In this document: one piece after another, positions 1-11,357 of the stretch
Layout: each line of letters begins with the position of its first letter
Position numbering within the stretch: the first letter of the stretch is position 1
NCBI GenBank assembly: GCA_916610825.1
Contig: OU744453.1
Location: forward strand, 15,565,807 to 15,629,806
Length of the DNA: 64,000 bases
DNA from: Haliclystus octoradiatus
Lineage: Eukaryota > Cnidaria > Staurozoa > Stauromedusae > Haliclystidae
Direction: 5' to 3'
The notes under the pieces: model-generated
Database searches by the model: none
What the model was told of the DNA's origin: nothing
Seen by the model: the letters and a program-made list of their open reading frames with translations, nothing else
Made by a program: the position numbers and the translations under genes

Positions 1-23
1 TTACACTTACTGTGCAATTGATG

Positions 24-3000
24 TTAATCCAGGTGTAAGAATATAAATGAAAAATGTTCCATATTTAATCCAAATTCCACATATTCAGATGTTGCGGAAA
101 TTGCAAATATTGTAGTTTCTAATTGAAGTGGTAAAACGTTTGGAATGACTTGTATTTTCAAAGTTAAATCATAGGATATATAAATTGTCTGCATATTAAA
201 TTTTTAGAATTTCCAAAGGTTGATTAATGTTCTTATAAACAAACGTACGTGAATCTTAATCATTGCAAAATTAGTTTAATTACTCAAATCTCAAGTCGGT
301 TGTGTTCGGGAATAAATGTTTATTTTGATGACAGATCCCGAATATCCGACTTCTTCGACCAATGCTTTCGTTCAGTTTTCATACGTTGATACTACTTCTC
401 ATTCAAATCTGAATTAATTTACACTATTGCATATATCGAAAGAATCATATTTCAAGCGTCTTACGGACTCTTGCAATATAATCGTTTTGATAATTTCGTG
501 CAAATTAATTCCGAATCGAAACCATTATGATTACCTCTGCAAAAAGCCATTTGATATTAGATGTAACACTCCCGTATCCAACAACAAAATGCTACCCTCG
601 TTACAATGCCGTTCTAATGCTGTTCCAATACACTATGCCTACCTGATTATTTGTTCCTAACATTTGAAACGTGTGAAGAAATTGCGTTCCAGGTGATGGA
701 ATTATTCTTTTATCTGCAGCGAAGTAACTTCTACTGTCTGATGGTTTGTATACAGTAAAATACATTTCGAAGAAAGCATTTTCAGGTTGCAATGCAAAGT
801 CAAAGACGAAGCAATTTCCTAATTCTGATCCTACTAGATTAGGCAATTGATAGTCCAAATTCCAATATGTTGCATCCACATTCGTTACAAATAAAATTCC
901 TAAAACAAAATTGAATACTATAGCTTTTAATAAACCAATAACAAGAAGTTTGCAATATTTATGTTTTGCTATGGTTTGTTTGGAACTAAGAGATCAGACA
1001 CATTTCAATCAAATTGTACTCTGAAACATTTTAATTCAATTTAAATTTCCGATTTTATTATACACTATGCGGCTAAATGCAAGAAAATCATTTGAAATAA
1101 AATGAATTGATTGGTCTCATCTGCAGTTGTTCCTGCTTGGTGTCCTCAGAAGGCTTGGAGCTAAAATATCCATACACGTGAAATCCTCTACAATGTATAC
1201 TTCCTCTCCGCGTGACTTGTGCTTTCCAATGTAGTCTTTTTCCTTTTTCCCGCTATTATATTATCATTTAATACGAAAACGGTCTCGCTGACCAAATCAC
1301 CATTGTTTGATAGTTATAAACTCCTTCTCCGCGATGCACTTTCCAAACTTTTAATACGTTTCTGGGGGTATCTACAGGCCTTCGACAATCTCAACAACAA
1401 TTTTAACACAACAAAATTAACCAAAATGACTTAATTTCTAAGGGAATCCTGTGAAAATAAACTGCGTTGCCTTTTTTCTTAATAATTCTTCGTTACCATT
1501 TTGTCTTACTGAAATACACAAATAGCAGTGGTTTTTGATGGATTTATATTCATGCAGTTATCGTCAAACAATTTGACAATGAATGATATATCATTCTAAA
1601 ATATCACGAAGGTTTTCTGCGATCTGATTGGTCGAAAGAGCGTGCATGAAATCCTAGGGTAAAACATGGCTCCGAAAACCGGGAAAAACAGCAAGCTTCA
1701 AAAAAGTTTGATCTGTGATAAAATACAGAATTTATAACTTTTTGATAACAATCCAATAAATATCTCAATAATGGCTACGATTTACAAAACGACATTTAGC
1801 TCAAGATTTTTTTATTTATTGAAAAGCGTGGTAAATGAGTTATTGGTCGTGTAACATGCAAAATAAAAACACAGAACCAAAGACAATTATAGGCTACGCT
1901 GTTTCAAGGTAAACCTAAAATTTAAATAACAATTACTGCATTAACTTTCTAAAGAACTATGTTCTTGTATATGTCTTTCTTTATTCGACAAAATCTATCT
2001 TGTTGTGGGATTCTCTTCATGCTTGGTTTATGGATTGAAATTGAATTTTAAATTGTGAATTCATGAATTGAAAATTCGCCGTCGAATGAGATTCCGACAT
2101 TTGTTTTATTTTAGAAAAGGGTTACCACATGCTTGCAAATGTTTGTATTCATATTTACTAAACTCAAAAAAGTTGGGAGACACTCAGGAAGCTAAAAATC
2201 ACTCGCTCGGAGCTCGTGAATTTTAGCGCTTCACTCGTGTCTCACAACATTTTCTCGTTTAGTAAATATGAATACAAACATGGCAAGTATGTGGTAACCC
2301 TTTATTATTCATTACAGTTGAAATGTTTATTGAGTTTATATCTCCTGACATATAGACTGTGGTATCATCAGCATATCGAAGTAAAGATGAATTGATAGCA
2401 TTTAATGCAATTTGTGCATTAATATTGATTCCTGTCCTTAAGAGTTTTCTTGTAAAATTGAAGTTAACTATGAAATAGAAATAAATGTTTAGGTCATTTC
2501 TGTTTGTTTTGCTATCCTCGCAGCTTTCAATCCCGGAAAATCGTGATCTCCCCCCGACACAGAATTTTTGAGAAGTTATAACAAATTTGATTTCAACAAC
2601 CCGGTCGACTGTTCTACTCAGTTCATCTTTGCTCATATTTTCAAAGAATTCAAGCTGGCTAATAAGAATTTAATTGATTATTTCATTATTTTAAAAGTGA
2701 TGGTCAATTGAATAGCATAGCAGTGATGTTTAGTAATTAAAATTTCTTAAACGTAAAAGGCGATGAATAAAATGGTGAGCTCAATCGATGAAAGTTTAGA
2801 TTAGTTTGGCTTGCAGAACCATAACTATGCAGAAACGCTTACGTTGCTCTTTAATATTGCTGAAAGATTGGAAAATCTAAAGGCAGTTTAGCCTATCACA
2901 CACAATCAAAACACACTGATAAATTCTCTATCGATGAAGGTGAAGGTATGCTCACGGCCTAATTAATCTGCTCTAAAAGAGACTCCTCGAAAGTTGCTAT

Positions 3001-6000
3001 AGGATTTGAGTTATTTCCTCAGATATTTCTGGAGATTACGTATCAAATATATTCAATAATTTTGATCTATTCTGTAAAGATCATAAAAAGATCACTCTTG
3101 AAGCAAGCACGCTTGAATGTTTTGCAAAAGTCAAAAGTTAATCTACCTGGGATTTAGCAGTACAGCCACTCAGGTTTAGAAGATTGCTAATGAAATGATA
3201 TTTTTTGTCTTCCAACTATTATAATTTAATATGTGAGAGTGAAATAATCTGCGCAATTTAAGCAATTTAAGCAATCTGCGACATAGAAAGATATTGGCGT
3301 ACTGCTTAATGTTATAACTTGGAATTGAAAAAGAAATCGCTAAGAAATATATTAAAAGAAATATCGTGCATGAAATCCTAAGGTAAAACATGGCTCCAAA
3401 AACCGGGAAAAACCGGCTCGTTAGCTTCAAAATTTTGATCTGTGATAAATTGTACAAATTATAACTTTCCGATAACAATCCAATAAATATCTCAATTATG
3501 GCAACGATTTACAAAACGATATATTTAGCTCAAGATGTTTATATTTATTGAAAAGCGTCGTAGATGAGTTATTTTCCATACAGCATGCAAAATAAAAACA
3601 CAGAATGAAAGACAATTAGAGGCTACGCTGTTTCAAGGTAAGCCTTAAATTTACATAACAATAGTACATCAATTTCTAGAGAACTATTGTACAATTTATA
3701 TTACAGATGTTCTTGTATGTGTCTTTCTTTATTCAAAACTATATATCTTGCTGTGGGATTTCTTCTGCTCGGTTTAAAAATTGAAATTGAATTTTAAATT
3801 GTGAATTCGTGAATTGAGAATTCGATCTCGAATGAGATTTCGACGTTTCATGTGTTGTATTTTAGAAAAGGGTCACCACACGATTGCAAATGTTTGTATT
3901 CATATTTACTAAACTACATCACGTCTGATCTCCTTCAAGGAACTACCTATAGTTAATAGATTACAGGCTCATTATTCTACGTTTACGAGATAGCATTTCT
4001 ATTATGTAACAAATAGCAATGGTTCTATCTAGCTTTAGTCGAAACCGAATAGGGTACTGTTCGATGAGCCGCATTCTGATTGGTTGCTCCATCGTTCACT
4101 ATTTTCTCATAGTGAACGCTGGCAAGTTCCCTAGCAAATTCCAAAAAGTAAACAAGCGATACGCAAATGTTTTTGAATCAAACTTTTATACGAATTACGG
4201 GAGTAAATTATAATTTCCGTCCCCGAGAAAACAAAACAAGTAACAAAATATGAGATGAAGTTGTTCAATGGTAAGCTATGCTTATACAATTTGAATCTTA
4301 TTTAACAATCTTCTCGCAACTTCTCGTTACTTTATTGCAGATATAAATTAGTCCGCTAGTCAGCAAACGTCTATAAACAACAAACTTTTATATTTCAAAC
4401 TGCAAACAATTATGTAGTTTTAGATACTCAGTGTTACCTTCTCAAGTTTGCTATTTTGTGGGGCTGTATTTTGTAGCCAGTATTAATATCCAATTGCTTA
4501 ATTTTAGAAATTAAATCTGAATCAAGTCAAATTAAACTTCATCCTCCAAATCAAGACCCTGCAGTCGTCATGGATGCCTTTGATTGATGGTTGTATTTAA
4601 AATTAATTATGCAGAAAGTGAATAAATAGTTAGAATTTATTTTTGATATATTTTGCTTGTACCACTAGTTGGTTTCCACTAAAACAATTAGACAACTCGC
4701 CCTTGTTGTCTACCTTCTTAAATAGTCACCTCGGAGGACCCCGGGGACTATTTTGGCGGTAGCCAGCTCGGGCTCGTTGTCTAATTGTTAAATAGCTCGT
4801 TATACCTAACTCCTATAACAATATATATAGCTTTAATTTACACAACATAGCAATAAAAACAAGTTCAACGTAAAGTTCAACATTTATAATTATCTTTAGA
4901 CTAATAATTTGTAAGGTTCAAACTCATTTAAATAGACAAATCAAGCAAAACAATATATTGCTCCATTTTGCGATACCTCACTTGATATTTTGCTTGATTT
5001 ATTAAGTAACACCTTTTAATTCACACCATTTCTTAACTGAATTTGTCTATGTGGTTATATATAAATTCGAATCATCACATGCCTGGATGCATTTAGCAGC
5101 ATCAAGGCTTTTGAATCTGACAATTGGATGATTTTCCCGGAATATAAGAAATAATTTACACTATATAAATGCTTAATGAAGAATAAAAATGAAGATGGTA
5201 TATTCCGTTCGACTCGAGTAGCTACCAGGTCATTCCCTGTCATCAATGGAATGGCCATAAAGCTAGCTTTGGATTTCGAAAGATTATTTGTTCCAACATA
5301 TAGGAAAATACAATAAGTCTATTCTTCGTTTTCTCCAGAAATGGCCAGCAAACATTAACAGTGGAATATAAGAAGCTGACAGGACATTTCGAAGAGATTT
5401 ATACATATGATTGCTTAAAAAAAGTTTTGTAAGCGAAAAACAGAAAAAGCAATTGGTAACAACTTTATGTTTAATATATTTGTTTTGCACGACGTTTCAA
5501 TCACGATTTGTGATCATTTTCAAGTAAACTAAAATAATTTATGAAAACCTAAACTTATTATACCTATTTTGAAAATTTTAAAAATGTTTTTCATAAAATT
5601 CTTTATTTCACTTGAAAATGATTATAAGCCGTGATTGAAACGTCGTGTAAAATAAAAACATTAAATTTTTTGCTACCAATTGTTTTTCAGTCAAATGTTT
5701 ATCGTAGAAGCTTCTATTACAAACTGATTTGTATGATATATACATAAATGCCAACGTATTTATTACCTGTTGTTGTAAGCTCATGAGAAAGATTTGGGAT
5801 AAACGGGTAAGTTATTCCACATTCCGTGTCTACGATGTAGCATTTACAATATCTGCTTTCTAGAGTAGGTCCATTGCAGTTAGAAGTGACACAATGCCTT
5901 TCACGAGACTGTTTATCTGTACCACTTTCACATTCTCCATTCCAATTACTCCAGAGGCTCCACACCGGACAAGATATCTTCTTACAAGCCTTTCGATCTA

Positions 6001-6105
6001 TCTCATATTGTTGGCCACAAAGTCTACTGCGAAGATGATATCCAGAGGTGCCACATGTTAATGTTATTGAGCAACTTGTCCATCGTCCCCATGAATCACA
6101 AGAGC
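24..6105 (-). CDS. B1: secreted TSP1 protein, 5'-incomplete copy
   Basis: Three exons can be read on the minus strand: 6105-5767 (339 nt, phase 1-1), 899-643 (257 nt, phase 1 to 0) and 188-24 (165 nt, stop TAA at 26-24). All have GT-AG borders. The first holds two TSP1-like modules (CDSWGRWTSC with a CGTSGYHLRSRLC core, then SLWSNWNGEC) and a CKC linker. The second holds a domain I do not recognise (key part YWNLDYQLPNL). The third is a beta-strand-like tail of 54 residues. The only coding difference from B2 that I noticed is V to I in the linker after the second TSP1 module. The signal-peptide exon found for B2 has no counterpart here, because a Penelope-like element and other repeats follow the (TAA)n array. 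An in-frame ATG at 6133 could start translation but gives no signal peptide. Probably a 5'-truncated duplicate, unless exon 1 lies in sequence I could not recognise. Confidence 0.65.
189..1594. other. Introns of B1 without recognisable insert
   Basis: Apart from the exon at 643-899, this AT-rich stretch shows no coding signal, tandem repeat or transposon end that I can identify. The same sequence occurs at 26250-27655. Confidence 0.4.
1595..2304 (+). mobile_element. R1 non-autonomous repeat, about 0.7 kb, with 3' nested hairpin
   Basis: This unit recurs at 27656-28365 (within the duplication) and, nearly identical, at 55588-56294. The last copy is bounded by an 11-bp direct repeat. The 5' end reads TCTAAAATATCACGAAGG and the 3' end GTGGTAACCCTTTA. 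The last 190 bases form a nested inverted repeat: arms at about 2118-2163 and 2257-2303, with a second imperfect palindrome inside the loop. No coding potential. Family not recognised. Confidence 0.7.
2305..2636 (-). pseudogene. LINE reverse-transcriptase relic
   Basis: On the minus strand a short open stretch contains SSLLRYADDTTVYMSGD, the catalytic YADD region of a non-LTR retrotransposon reverse transcriptase. The R1 element lies immediately beside it, so R1 probably inserted into or next to an older LINE fragment. Only a few dozen residues are recognisable. Duplicated at 28366-28697. Confidence 0.55.
3363..3914 (+). repeat. Diverged partial R1 repeat
   Basis: This follows the R1 sequence from its CGTGCATGAAATCCTA segment to the left arm of the terminal hairpin (TTTGTATTCATATTTACTAA) and then stops. 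The loop and right arm are missing. It is clearly more diverged from the full R1 copies than those are from each other, so it is an older insertion. Its duplicate lies at about 29501-30052. Confidence 0.6.
4684..4789. repeat. Small foldback element
   Basis: AACAATTAGACAAC at the left is matched by its complement GTTGTCTAATTGTT at the right. The interior is unusually GC-rich for this region (a CGGAGGACCCCGGGG stretch). It looks like a short hairpin MITE in the second intron of B1. A duplicate lies near 30817-30925. Confidence 0.5.
5484..5650. repeat. Inverted pair of Penelope-terminus / hammerhead-like motifs
   Basis: Two copies of one motif face opposite ways. On the minus strand (5524-5491) CTTGAAAATGATCAC is followed by a short loop, its partner GTGATTGAAACGTCG, and a shared tail. 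On the plus strand (5610-5646) CTTGAAAATGATTATAAG leads to CGTGATTGAAACGTCGTG. The layout (CTNGANNA, stem, GAAAC) resembles the hammerhead-type cores reported in Penelope-like element terminal repeats and matches the one in the intact element at 6722-9743. I infer a dead Penelope-like remnant. The duplicate is at about 31624-31779. Confidence 0.45.
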
Positions 6106-6345
6106 CTGTTAAGAGATTAAACTTTATTTCCAAGAAAGATCATTTAAAAAACAGAATCACAGGGAAAATAAGGAATATCTTATTTGATCCATTGTCAATA
6201 CTACAATATTTTTGCATCATTCATTGTCAATGCAATCTTACTTAACTTGATTCCAGTTTTGTTTTTATTGTTTCAATCAAAATATATTGTCCAGGTCAAA
6301 CCATCGACTCGCACCGACTGTTGATGTTTGTAAGTTCAAAATCAC

Positions 6346-6722
<377 letters not shown>

Positions 6723-6764
6723 TTGAGACAAATGACAGCGATAAAAGAGACATAATTTAGCAAC

Positions 6765-6794
6765 GTTTCGTTATCTTCTTAATAACATCGTCAG
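6765..6794 (-). ncRNA. Hammerhead-ribozyme-like motif in Penelope pLTR (3' copy)
   Basis: The minus strand reads CTGACGA, then a short hairpin (TGTTAT, loop, ATAACG), then GAAACG. These are the two conserved core boxes of a hammerhead ribozyme separated by stem II. Hammerhead motifs have been reported in Penelope-like elements. Stem III and the cleavage site are not convincing by eye, so I call it hammerhead-like. Confidence 0.4.
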
Positions 6795-6918
6795 GCGAGT
6801 GAGTGATATTGAAAATTTCATAAAATATATAGAGAAAACTAATTAACATAATTCTAATAGAGCGATTAAATTAAATTAAATTTAATTCACAGACATCGAT
6901 ACGGAAGACTGTCAGTGA

Positions 6919-9363
6919 TCAAACAAAGAGCCGGGATTTAACAGAGTCTAATTGCGTGTTGAGTGTAGGCTTGATCTGCCGAATCGCAAGCATTTCATGA
7001 ATGAGGCAATCAAAACGGTTCTTACATTTTTTAATAACTCGAAAGTTTTGATGACAATCGCGGACGGTAATACCATGTGAATGGCGAAGATGTGATCCAA
7101 TGGCCGATCCAGTATGTCCGTCAATGCGTTGATGTAAGTGTTGGCAAGTGAAGCCAACATAACTTGCATCACACAAGTCACATTGAAAACAATAAACAAC
7201 GCATTGACGAGACAAGAGCGGTGGCTTTGGCTCACGTAATCGCAAATCATCTACAATTTTCCTAGTGTTGAAAACCGGTCTGATAATTTGGCCGATATTA
7301 CCACTAAGATTAGATAGCTGCTTTTTAAGTGAATTTGCTGAAATTTGATCTTTGAAAGGCAAAGTAATATTGATGTCATTTTTACTTCTGCTTGCGACTG
7401 GCAAATCAAGTGTACCTTCAACACGCTTCTTTCTAAATTTATTTACGTAAAACTCAATTAATTGACTAGGATACTGTAAGTCTAAAAATCTATTACGCAC
7501 TATAGTGCACTCTTCATCAAAGTTTTTATCGGTTGATGAAAGCCGATTGGCACGATCTAGCATTGTAATCAGTAGTGCCTTCTTATAATTTGCATCAACA
7601 TGACTCTGATAATGTAGTAATAATCCATTATCAGTAGGTTTATGATGAACACCAGTTTCAACTGTCTTATTAATAAATTTCATTGAAACGCCAAGAAAAG
7701 GTAATTTGTTATTCTCTGCGATTTCCATAGTGAATTTTAAAGCAGGATGTTCATTGTTTAACTTTTGTAGTAATTGATTAGCATCGTATAGGTTTGGCAT
7801 TATTGTTAAAGTATCATCGACATAGCGATAATAATGTTCAGGAAGATCATTCTTTTCCTTTAGTCTATCTTCAATGTGACACATGAAAACATTTGCCATT
7901 AAGGGACCCAAAGGGGAACCCATTGCCACGCCATCTATTTGTTCGAACAGCTCTCCTTGAAAAGTAAACAACTGATCTTTTGTGGCAATTTGAAGTAATT
8001 CTTTTAGATCATCTTTTGTTAAAGCTAGATCGTGTGTTTCATTAAACCAATTATCTGAGAAAGCTTTATCAACTAAAATATCTATGGTTTCATCGACAGG
8101 AACGTTTGTGAACAGGGACTCGACATCATAAGACACCATAATATCACCGGCTGCAGGCGTGAGAGTCCGAATAAAATTTGTGAATTCAAATATATCATCT
8201 ACCATGTAATCATTCATTGACATGGGTTGTAGTTTTTCTTCTAACCACTTTGCCAATTTAAAATTATAGGAATTAGTGCTTGATAAAATTGGTCTCATCG
8301 CTAATAGAGGCTTATGTGTCTTAGGGAGACCATATATGTGGGCTAGCCTAGACCCTGTTGGCGATAGAGAATCAGCTATTGGTTTCGAGAAAATTCGTTT
8401 CAAGGCCTCCTGAACTTTTCTTTCCCTTTCCAGTAAAGGATGGTCAATTTTGCGAGGCCTACCCCTCGTCTTTTTGCTATTACAATTATATGGTCGGAAC
8501 TTATCAGTTTTGTCGATAGACGCTTTGCGTAAGAGTCGCACGTATTCGCTATAGTCCATTACTACAACACCGTTTCCCTTATCAGGCTTCGTAATAATAA
8601 TATCTTTCTTACTTTTCAGACTTTTTATTGCTCTAATTAGTTGTTTCGGAGCGGTAGGTCCTTTGTGTTGGCTGTAATTTATTGCTAAAGTCTTGAGGGT
8701 TGTAAGAGCGAGATCTTTTTGCTCAGATGAAAGGGACTGGTCAAGCCTCCAGCAAGCTTTTTCGAAACTAGCTAAGACATTACTTTCGTCAGTCATACTT
8801 CGACGAGGAAGGGAAAATTTGAGGCCTCTTGAAATCACAAGCTTTTCAAAAAATGATAGTTGATACGAGGATAGGTTAACAATGTGCTTATCTACATCGG
8901 TATGATCACGGCTCAACATTCTTGAAATTTTCTTAGTATGTACTGACATAACTTTTTCATACTGTAACTTTCTAATTTCAATTAAGTGTTTTAAGGATGA
9001 CATATATTGAACAACAGAATAGGCCTCACGTAATAATTGATAAGAAGAATTTATTTCAATTCTAATTCTTTCTAGATCTTTCAGTCTTAGATATATTTCT
9101 TCCTTTATTACCTGTTGTTCGTAGGACCTTGATGATCTGGTCCATTTCCTTTTTGTTGAATTATCGACCTTAGCAAATGTTGGAATCAATCCAAGGTTGT
9201 TACATAGGTTGAGATATTCAATTGACGCCTCGCAGTTTACAAGGCGCCTGCTACATTTTTCAATTCTCCTGAAAAATTGTAGCTTGTTATCGCGTTTGAG
9301 TATTCTGATTAATAAAGTTTTACTTATTAATTTTGAGACAAATGACAGCGATAAAAGAGACAT
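6919..9363 (-). CDS. Penelope-like reverse transcriptase with GIY-YIG endonuclease
   Basis: This 814-residue ORF is intact. It starts at an ATG just after the terminal repeat and stops with TAA. Recognisable motifs in order: TKPDKGNGVVVMD near residue 259; LPKTHKP near 346, typical of Penelope-like and telomerase-related reverse transcriptases; motif A SYDVESLFTNVP near 411; motif B GVAMGSPLGPLMAN near 478; catalytic YVDD near 514; PFLGV near 555. The C-terminal GIY-YIG endonuclease carries CVVYCFQC, YVGFTCQHLHQR and a downstream H/E region (residues 721-790). The N-terminal 200 residues are basic and helical-looking. The family copies its RNA into a nicked target using the GIY-YIG nuclease. 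No frameshift or stop is seen, so the copy may have been active recently. Confidence 0.95.
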   Translation of the reverse strand: MSLLSLSFVSKLISKTLLIRILKRDNKLQFFRRIEKCSRRLVNCEASIEYLNLCNNLGLIPTFAKVDNSTKRKWTRSSRSYEQQVIKEEIYLRLKDLERIRIEINSSYQLLREAYSVVQYMSSLKHLIEIRKLQYEKVMSVHTKKISRMLSRDHTDVDKHIVNLSSYQLSFFEKLVISRGLKFSLPRRSMTDESNVLASFEKACWRLDQSLSSEQKDLALTTLKTLAINYSQHKGPTAPKQLIRAIKSLKSKKDIIITKPDKGNGVVVMDYSEYVRLLRKASIDKTDKFRPYNCNSKKTRGRPRKIDHPLLERERKVQEALKRIFSKPIADSLSPTGSRLAHIYGLPKTHKPLLAMRPILSSTNSYNFKLAKWLEEKLQPMSMNDYMVDDIFEFTNFIRTLTPAAGDIMVSYDVESLFTNVPVDETIDILVDKAFSDNWFNETHDLALTKDDLKELLQIATKDQLFTFQGELFEQIDGVAMGSPLGPLMANVFMCHIEDRLKEKNDLPEHYYRYVDDTLTIMPNLYDANQLLQKLNNEHPALKFTMEIAENNKLPFLGVSMKFINKTVETGVHHKPTDNGLLLHYQSHVDANYKKALLITMLDRANRLSSTDKNFDEECTIVRNRFLDLQYPSQLIEFYVNKFRKKRVEGTLDLPVASRSKNDINITLPFKDQISANSLKKQLSNLSGNIGQIIRPVFNTRKIVDDLRLREPKPPLLSRQCVVYCFQCDLCDASYVGFTCQHLHQRIDGHTGSAIGSHLRHSHGITVRDCHQNFRVIKKCKNRFDCLIHEMLAIRQIKPTLNTQLDSVKSRLFV

Positions 9364-9743
9364 AATTTAGCAACGTTTCGTTATCTTCTTAATAACATCG
9401 TCAGGCGAGTGAGTGATATTGAAAATTTCATAAAATATATAGAGAAAACTAATTAACATAATTCTAATAGAGCGATTAAATTAAATTAAATTTAATTCAC
9501 AGACATCGATACGGAAGACTGTCAGTGATCAAACAAAGAGCCGGGATTTAACAGAGTCTAATTGCGTGTTGAGTGTAGGCTTGATCTGCCGAATCGCAAG
9601 CATTTCATGAATGAGGCAATCAAAACGGTTCTTACATTTTTTAATAACTCGAAAGTTTTGATGACAATCGCGGACGGTAATACCATGTGAATGGCGAAGA
9701 TGTGATCCAATGGCCGATCCAGTATGTCCGTCAATGCGTTGAT
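9333..9743 (-). pseudogene. Truncated upstream Penelope-like unit: ORF C-terminus and 3' region
   Basis: This holds the last 70 or so codons of the same Penelope-like ORF (from the QRIDGHTG region to the stop at 9529) and its 3' untranslated region. It matches 6723-7133. The unit is cut off at 9743, where unrelated sequence (ACCATAGACAATTAAAGG) begins. It acts as the 5' pLTR of the full element, and the start codon of the intact ORF at 9363 lies inside it. Confidence 0.85.
9375..9404 (-). ncRNA. Hammerhead-ribozyme-like motif in Penelope pLTR (5' copy)
   Basis: Identical to the motif at 6765-6794. Here it lies just upstream of the ATG of the intact ORF (ATG at 9363), where self-cleavage would define the 5' end of an element RNA. 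Same uncertainty about stem III. Confidence 0.4.
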
Positions 9744-9814
9744 ACCATAGACAATTAAAGGCCAACGTCTTCGTTATCCTATAAGTTGAACAGGATAGCC
9801 TAAAAATCATGAAA

Positions 9815-11206
9815 TATTTCGAGTAATATGAAACTAAAAAAACAGCGGCGCTATGAATGGAGAAGACATAAAAATACTGTCAGTCAGTCAATGGAAAAAC
9901 TTTCATGTCAATGTATATATGTAGGCTACTCAGTACTGTATCTGTATTGAAACGTTAACATAAAGATGTTGTATCGGTACTTCAAACATGCTTAAAACGT
10001 TGAAATAACATTATAATCGTAAAAATTACCTGTGAGTATTTCGTTCAATCCGAGTATGTTTCTAAAGTGTCAACATCCTGAAGAGTTATTCCAGTATTTC
10101 CACGAGTTATAAACCTAAACAGAGTAATAATAAATAGTTTCAGGCAGCAAATCAAGACAATAAGAAAGTTCTGAATGTTTCCGATTATGTGAAACTAAAA
10201 CAGCGGCGCTACCTTCTATGAACGGAAAAGAAAAAGGGGCATAGTAATATTTATAGATAGATAGCAAAATAAACCACTAAATAACATCACAATCCATGGC
10301 TTATTACATTTCAATAAATCTTTCGTTCCGAGAATGTTTTTAAAAAATGCTAACATCTTCAAGAGTTGTTCCAGTATTTTCACGAATTATAAACCTAAAC
10401 AGAGTAATAATAAATAGTTTCAGGCAGCAAATCAAGACAATAAGAAAGTTCTGAATGTTTCCGATTATGTGTAACTAAAACAGCGGCGCTACCTTCTATG
10501 AACGGAAAAGAAAAAGGGGCATAGTAATATTTATAGATAGATAGCAAAATAGACCACTAAATAACACGAACAACCTATGGCTTACTACCTTTCAAGAAAT
10601 CTTATGTTCCGAGTATGTTTTTAAATGCCAACATCTTCAAGAGTTGTTCCAATATTTCCACGAATTATAAACCTAGAAACAAAGTAATAATAAAATAGTT
10701 TCAGACAGCAAATCAAGACAATAAGAATAGCAAAATAGACCACTAAATAACACCACAACCTATGGCTTATTACCTTTCAATAAATCGTTCGTTCCGAGTA
10801 TGTTTTTAAATGCCAACACCTTCAAGAATTGTTCCAGTATTTCCACGAAATAAAAACCTACAAACAAAATAATAATAAATAGTTTTAGTCAGCAAATCAA
10901 GACAATGAGAATAAAGATTCTGAATGTTTCAAATAATATGAAAGTAAAAACAGCGGCGCTACCTACTATAAACGGAAAAGAAAAGGGGGCATAATATTTG
11001 TAGATAGATAGCAAAATACACAACTAAATAACACCACAACCTAGGGTACCCCACAACCTACGGTTTATATTACCTTTCAATAAGTCGTCCGATCTGAGCA
11101 TGTTTTTAAATGTCAACATCTTGAACAGTTGTTCCAGTATTTCCACGAAATATAAACCTAAACAAAGTGTAATAATAAATAGTTCCAGTCAGCAAATCAA
11201 GACAAT
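9815..11206. repeat. Tandem array of about 280-300 bp units
   Basis: Landmarks such as CGAGTATGTTTTTAAATGCC, TTCCAGTATTTCCACGAA and AACAGCGGCGCTACC recur near 10052, 10331, 10610, 10796 and 11095. This gives about five units spaced 279, 279, 186 and 299 bp; the 186-bp unit has an internal deletion. A partial unit lies near 9815-9880. No coding content. It follows the Penelope-like element directly. Confidence 0.8.
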
Positions 11207-11357
11207 AATCAAAAGGTTAATCATAAAGATAAGTAACTGCTAGAAATTGCAGAAATATGATTATAATACTCATTCTAGACTATGTGTCTACCTTTGTCGC
11301 TTGACGAGCAATTCTGTAAACAATTCAAAATGACATCAATTTTCATACAAATACGGT

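Noticed and set aside
4019-4213. 64-codon plus-strand ORF identical in both duplication copies (also at 30154)
   Set aside because: Identity follows from the recent duplication. Composition is not protein-like and it lies in the intron of B1/B2.
9815-11206. Possible CRISPR-like array because of regularly spaced repeats
   Set aside because: Units are about 280-300 bp with no short repeat-spacer pattern, and the DNA is clearly from an animal nuclear genome.
11276-11350. Minus-strand ATG followed by 18 codons and a GTAGAC donor in phase 1, considered as the missing first exon of B1
   Set aside because: The peptide is not hydrophobic enough for a signal peptide and does not resemble exon 1 of B2. 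The match of phase is likely chance.
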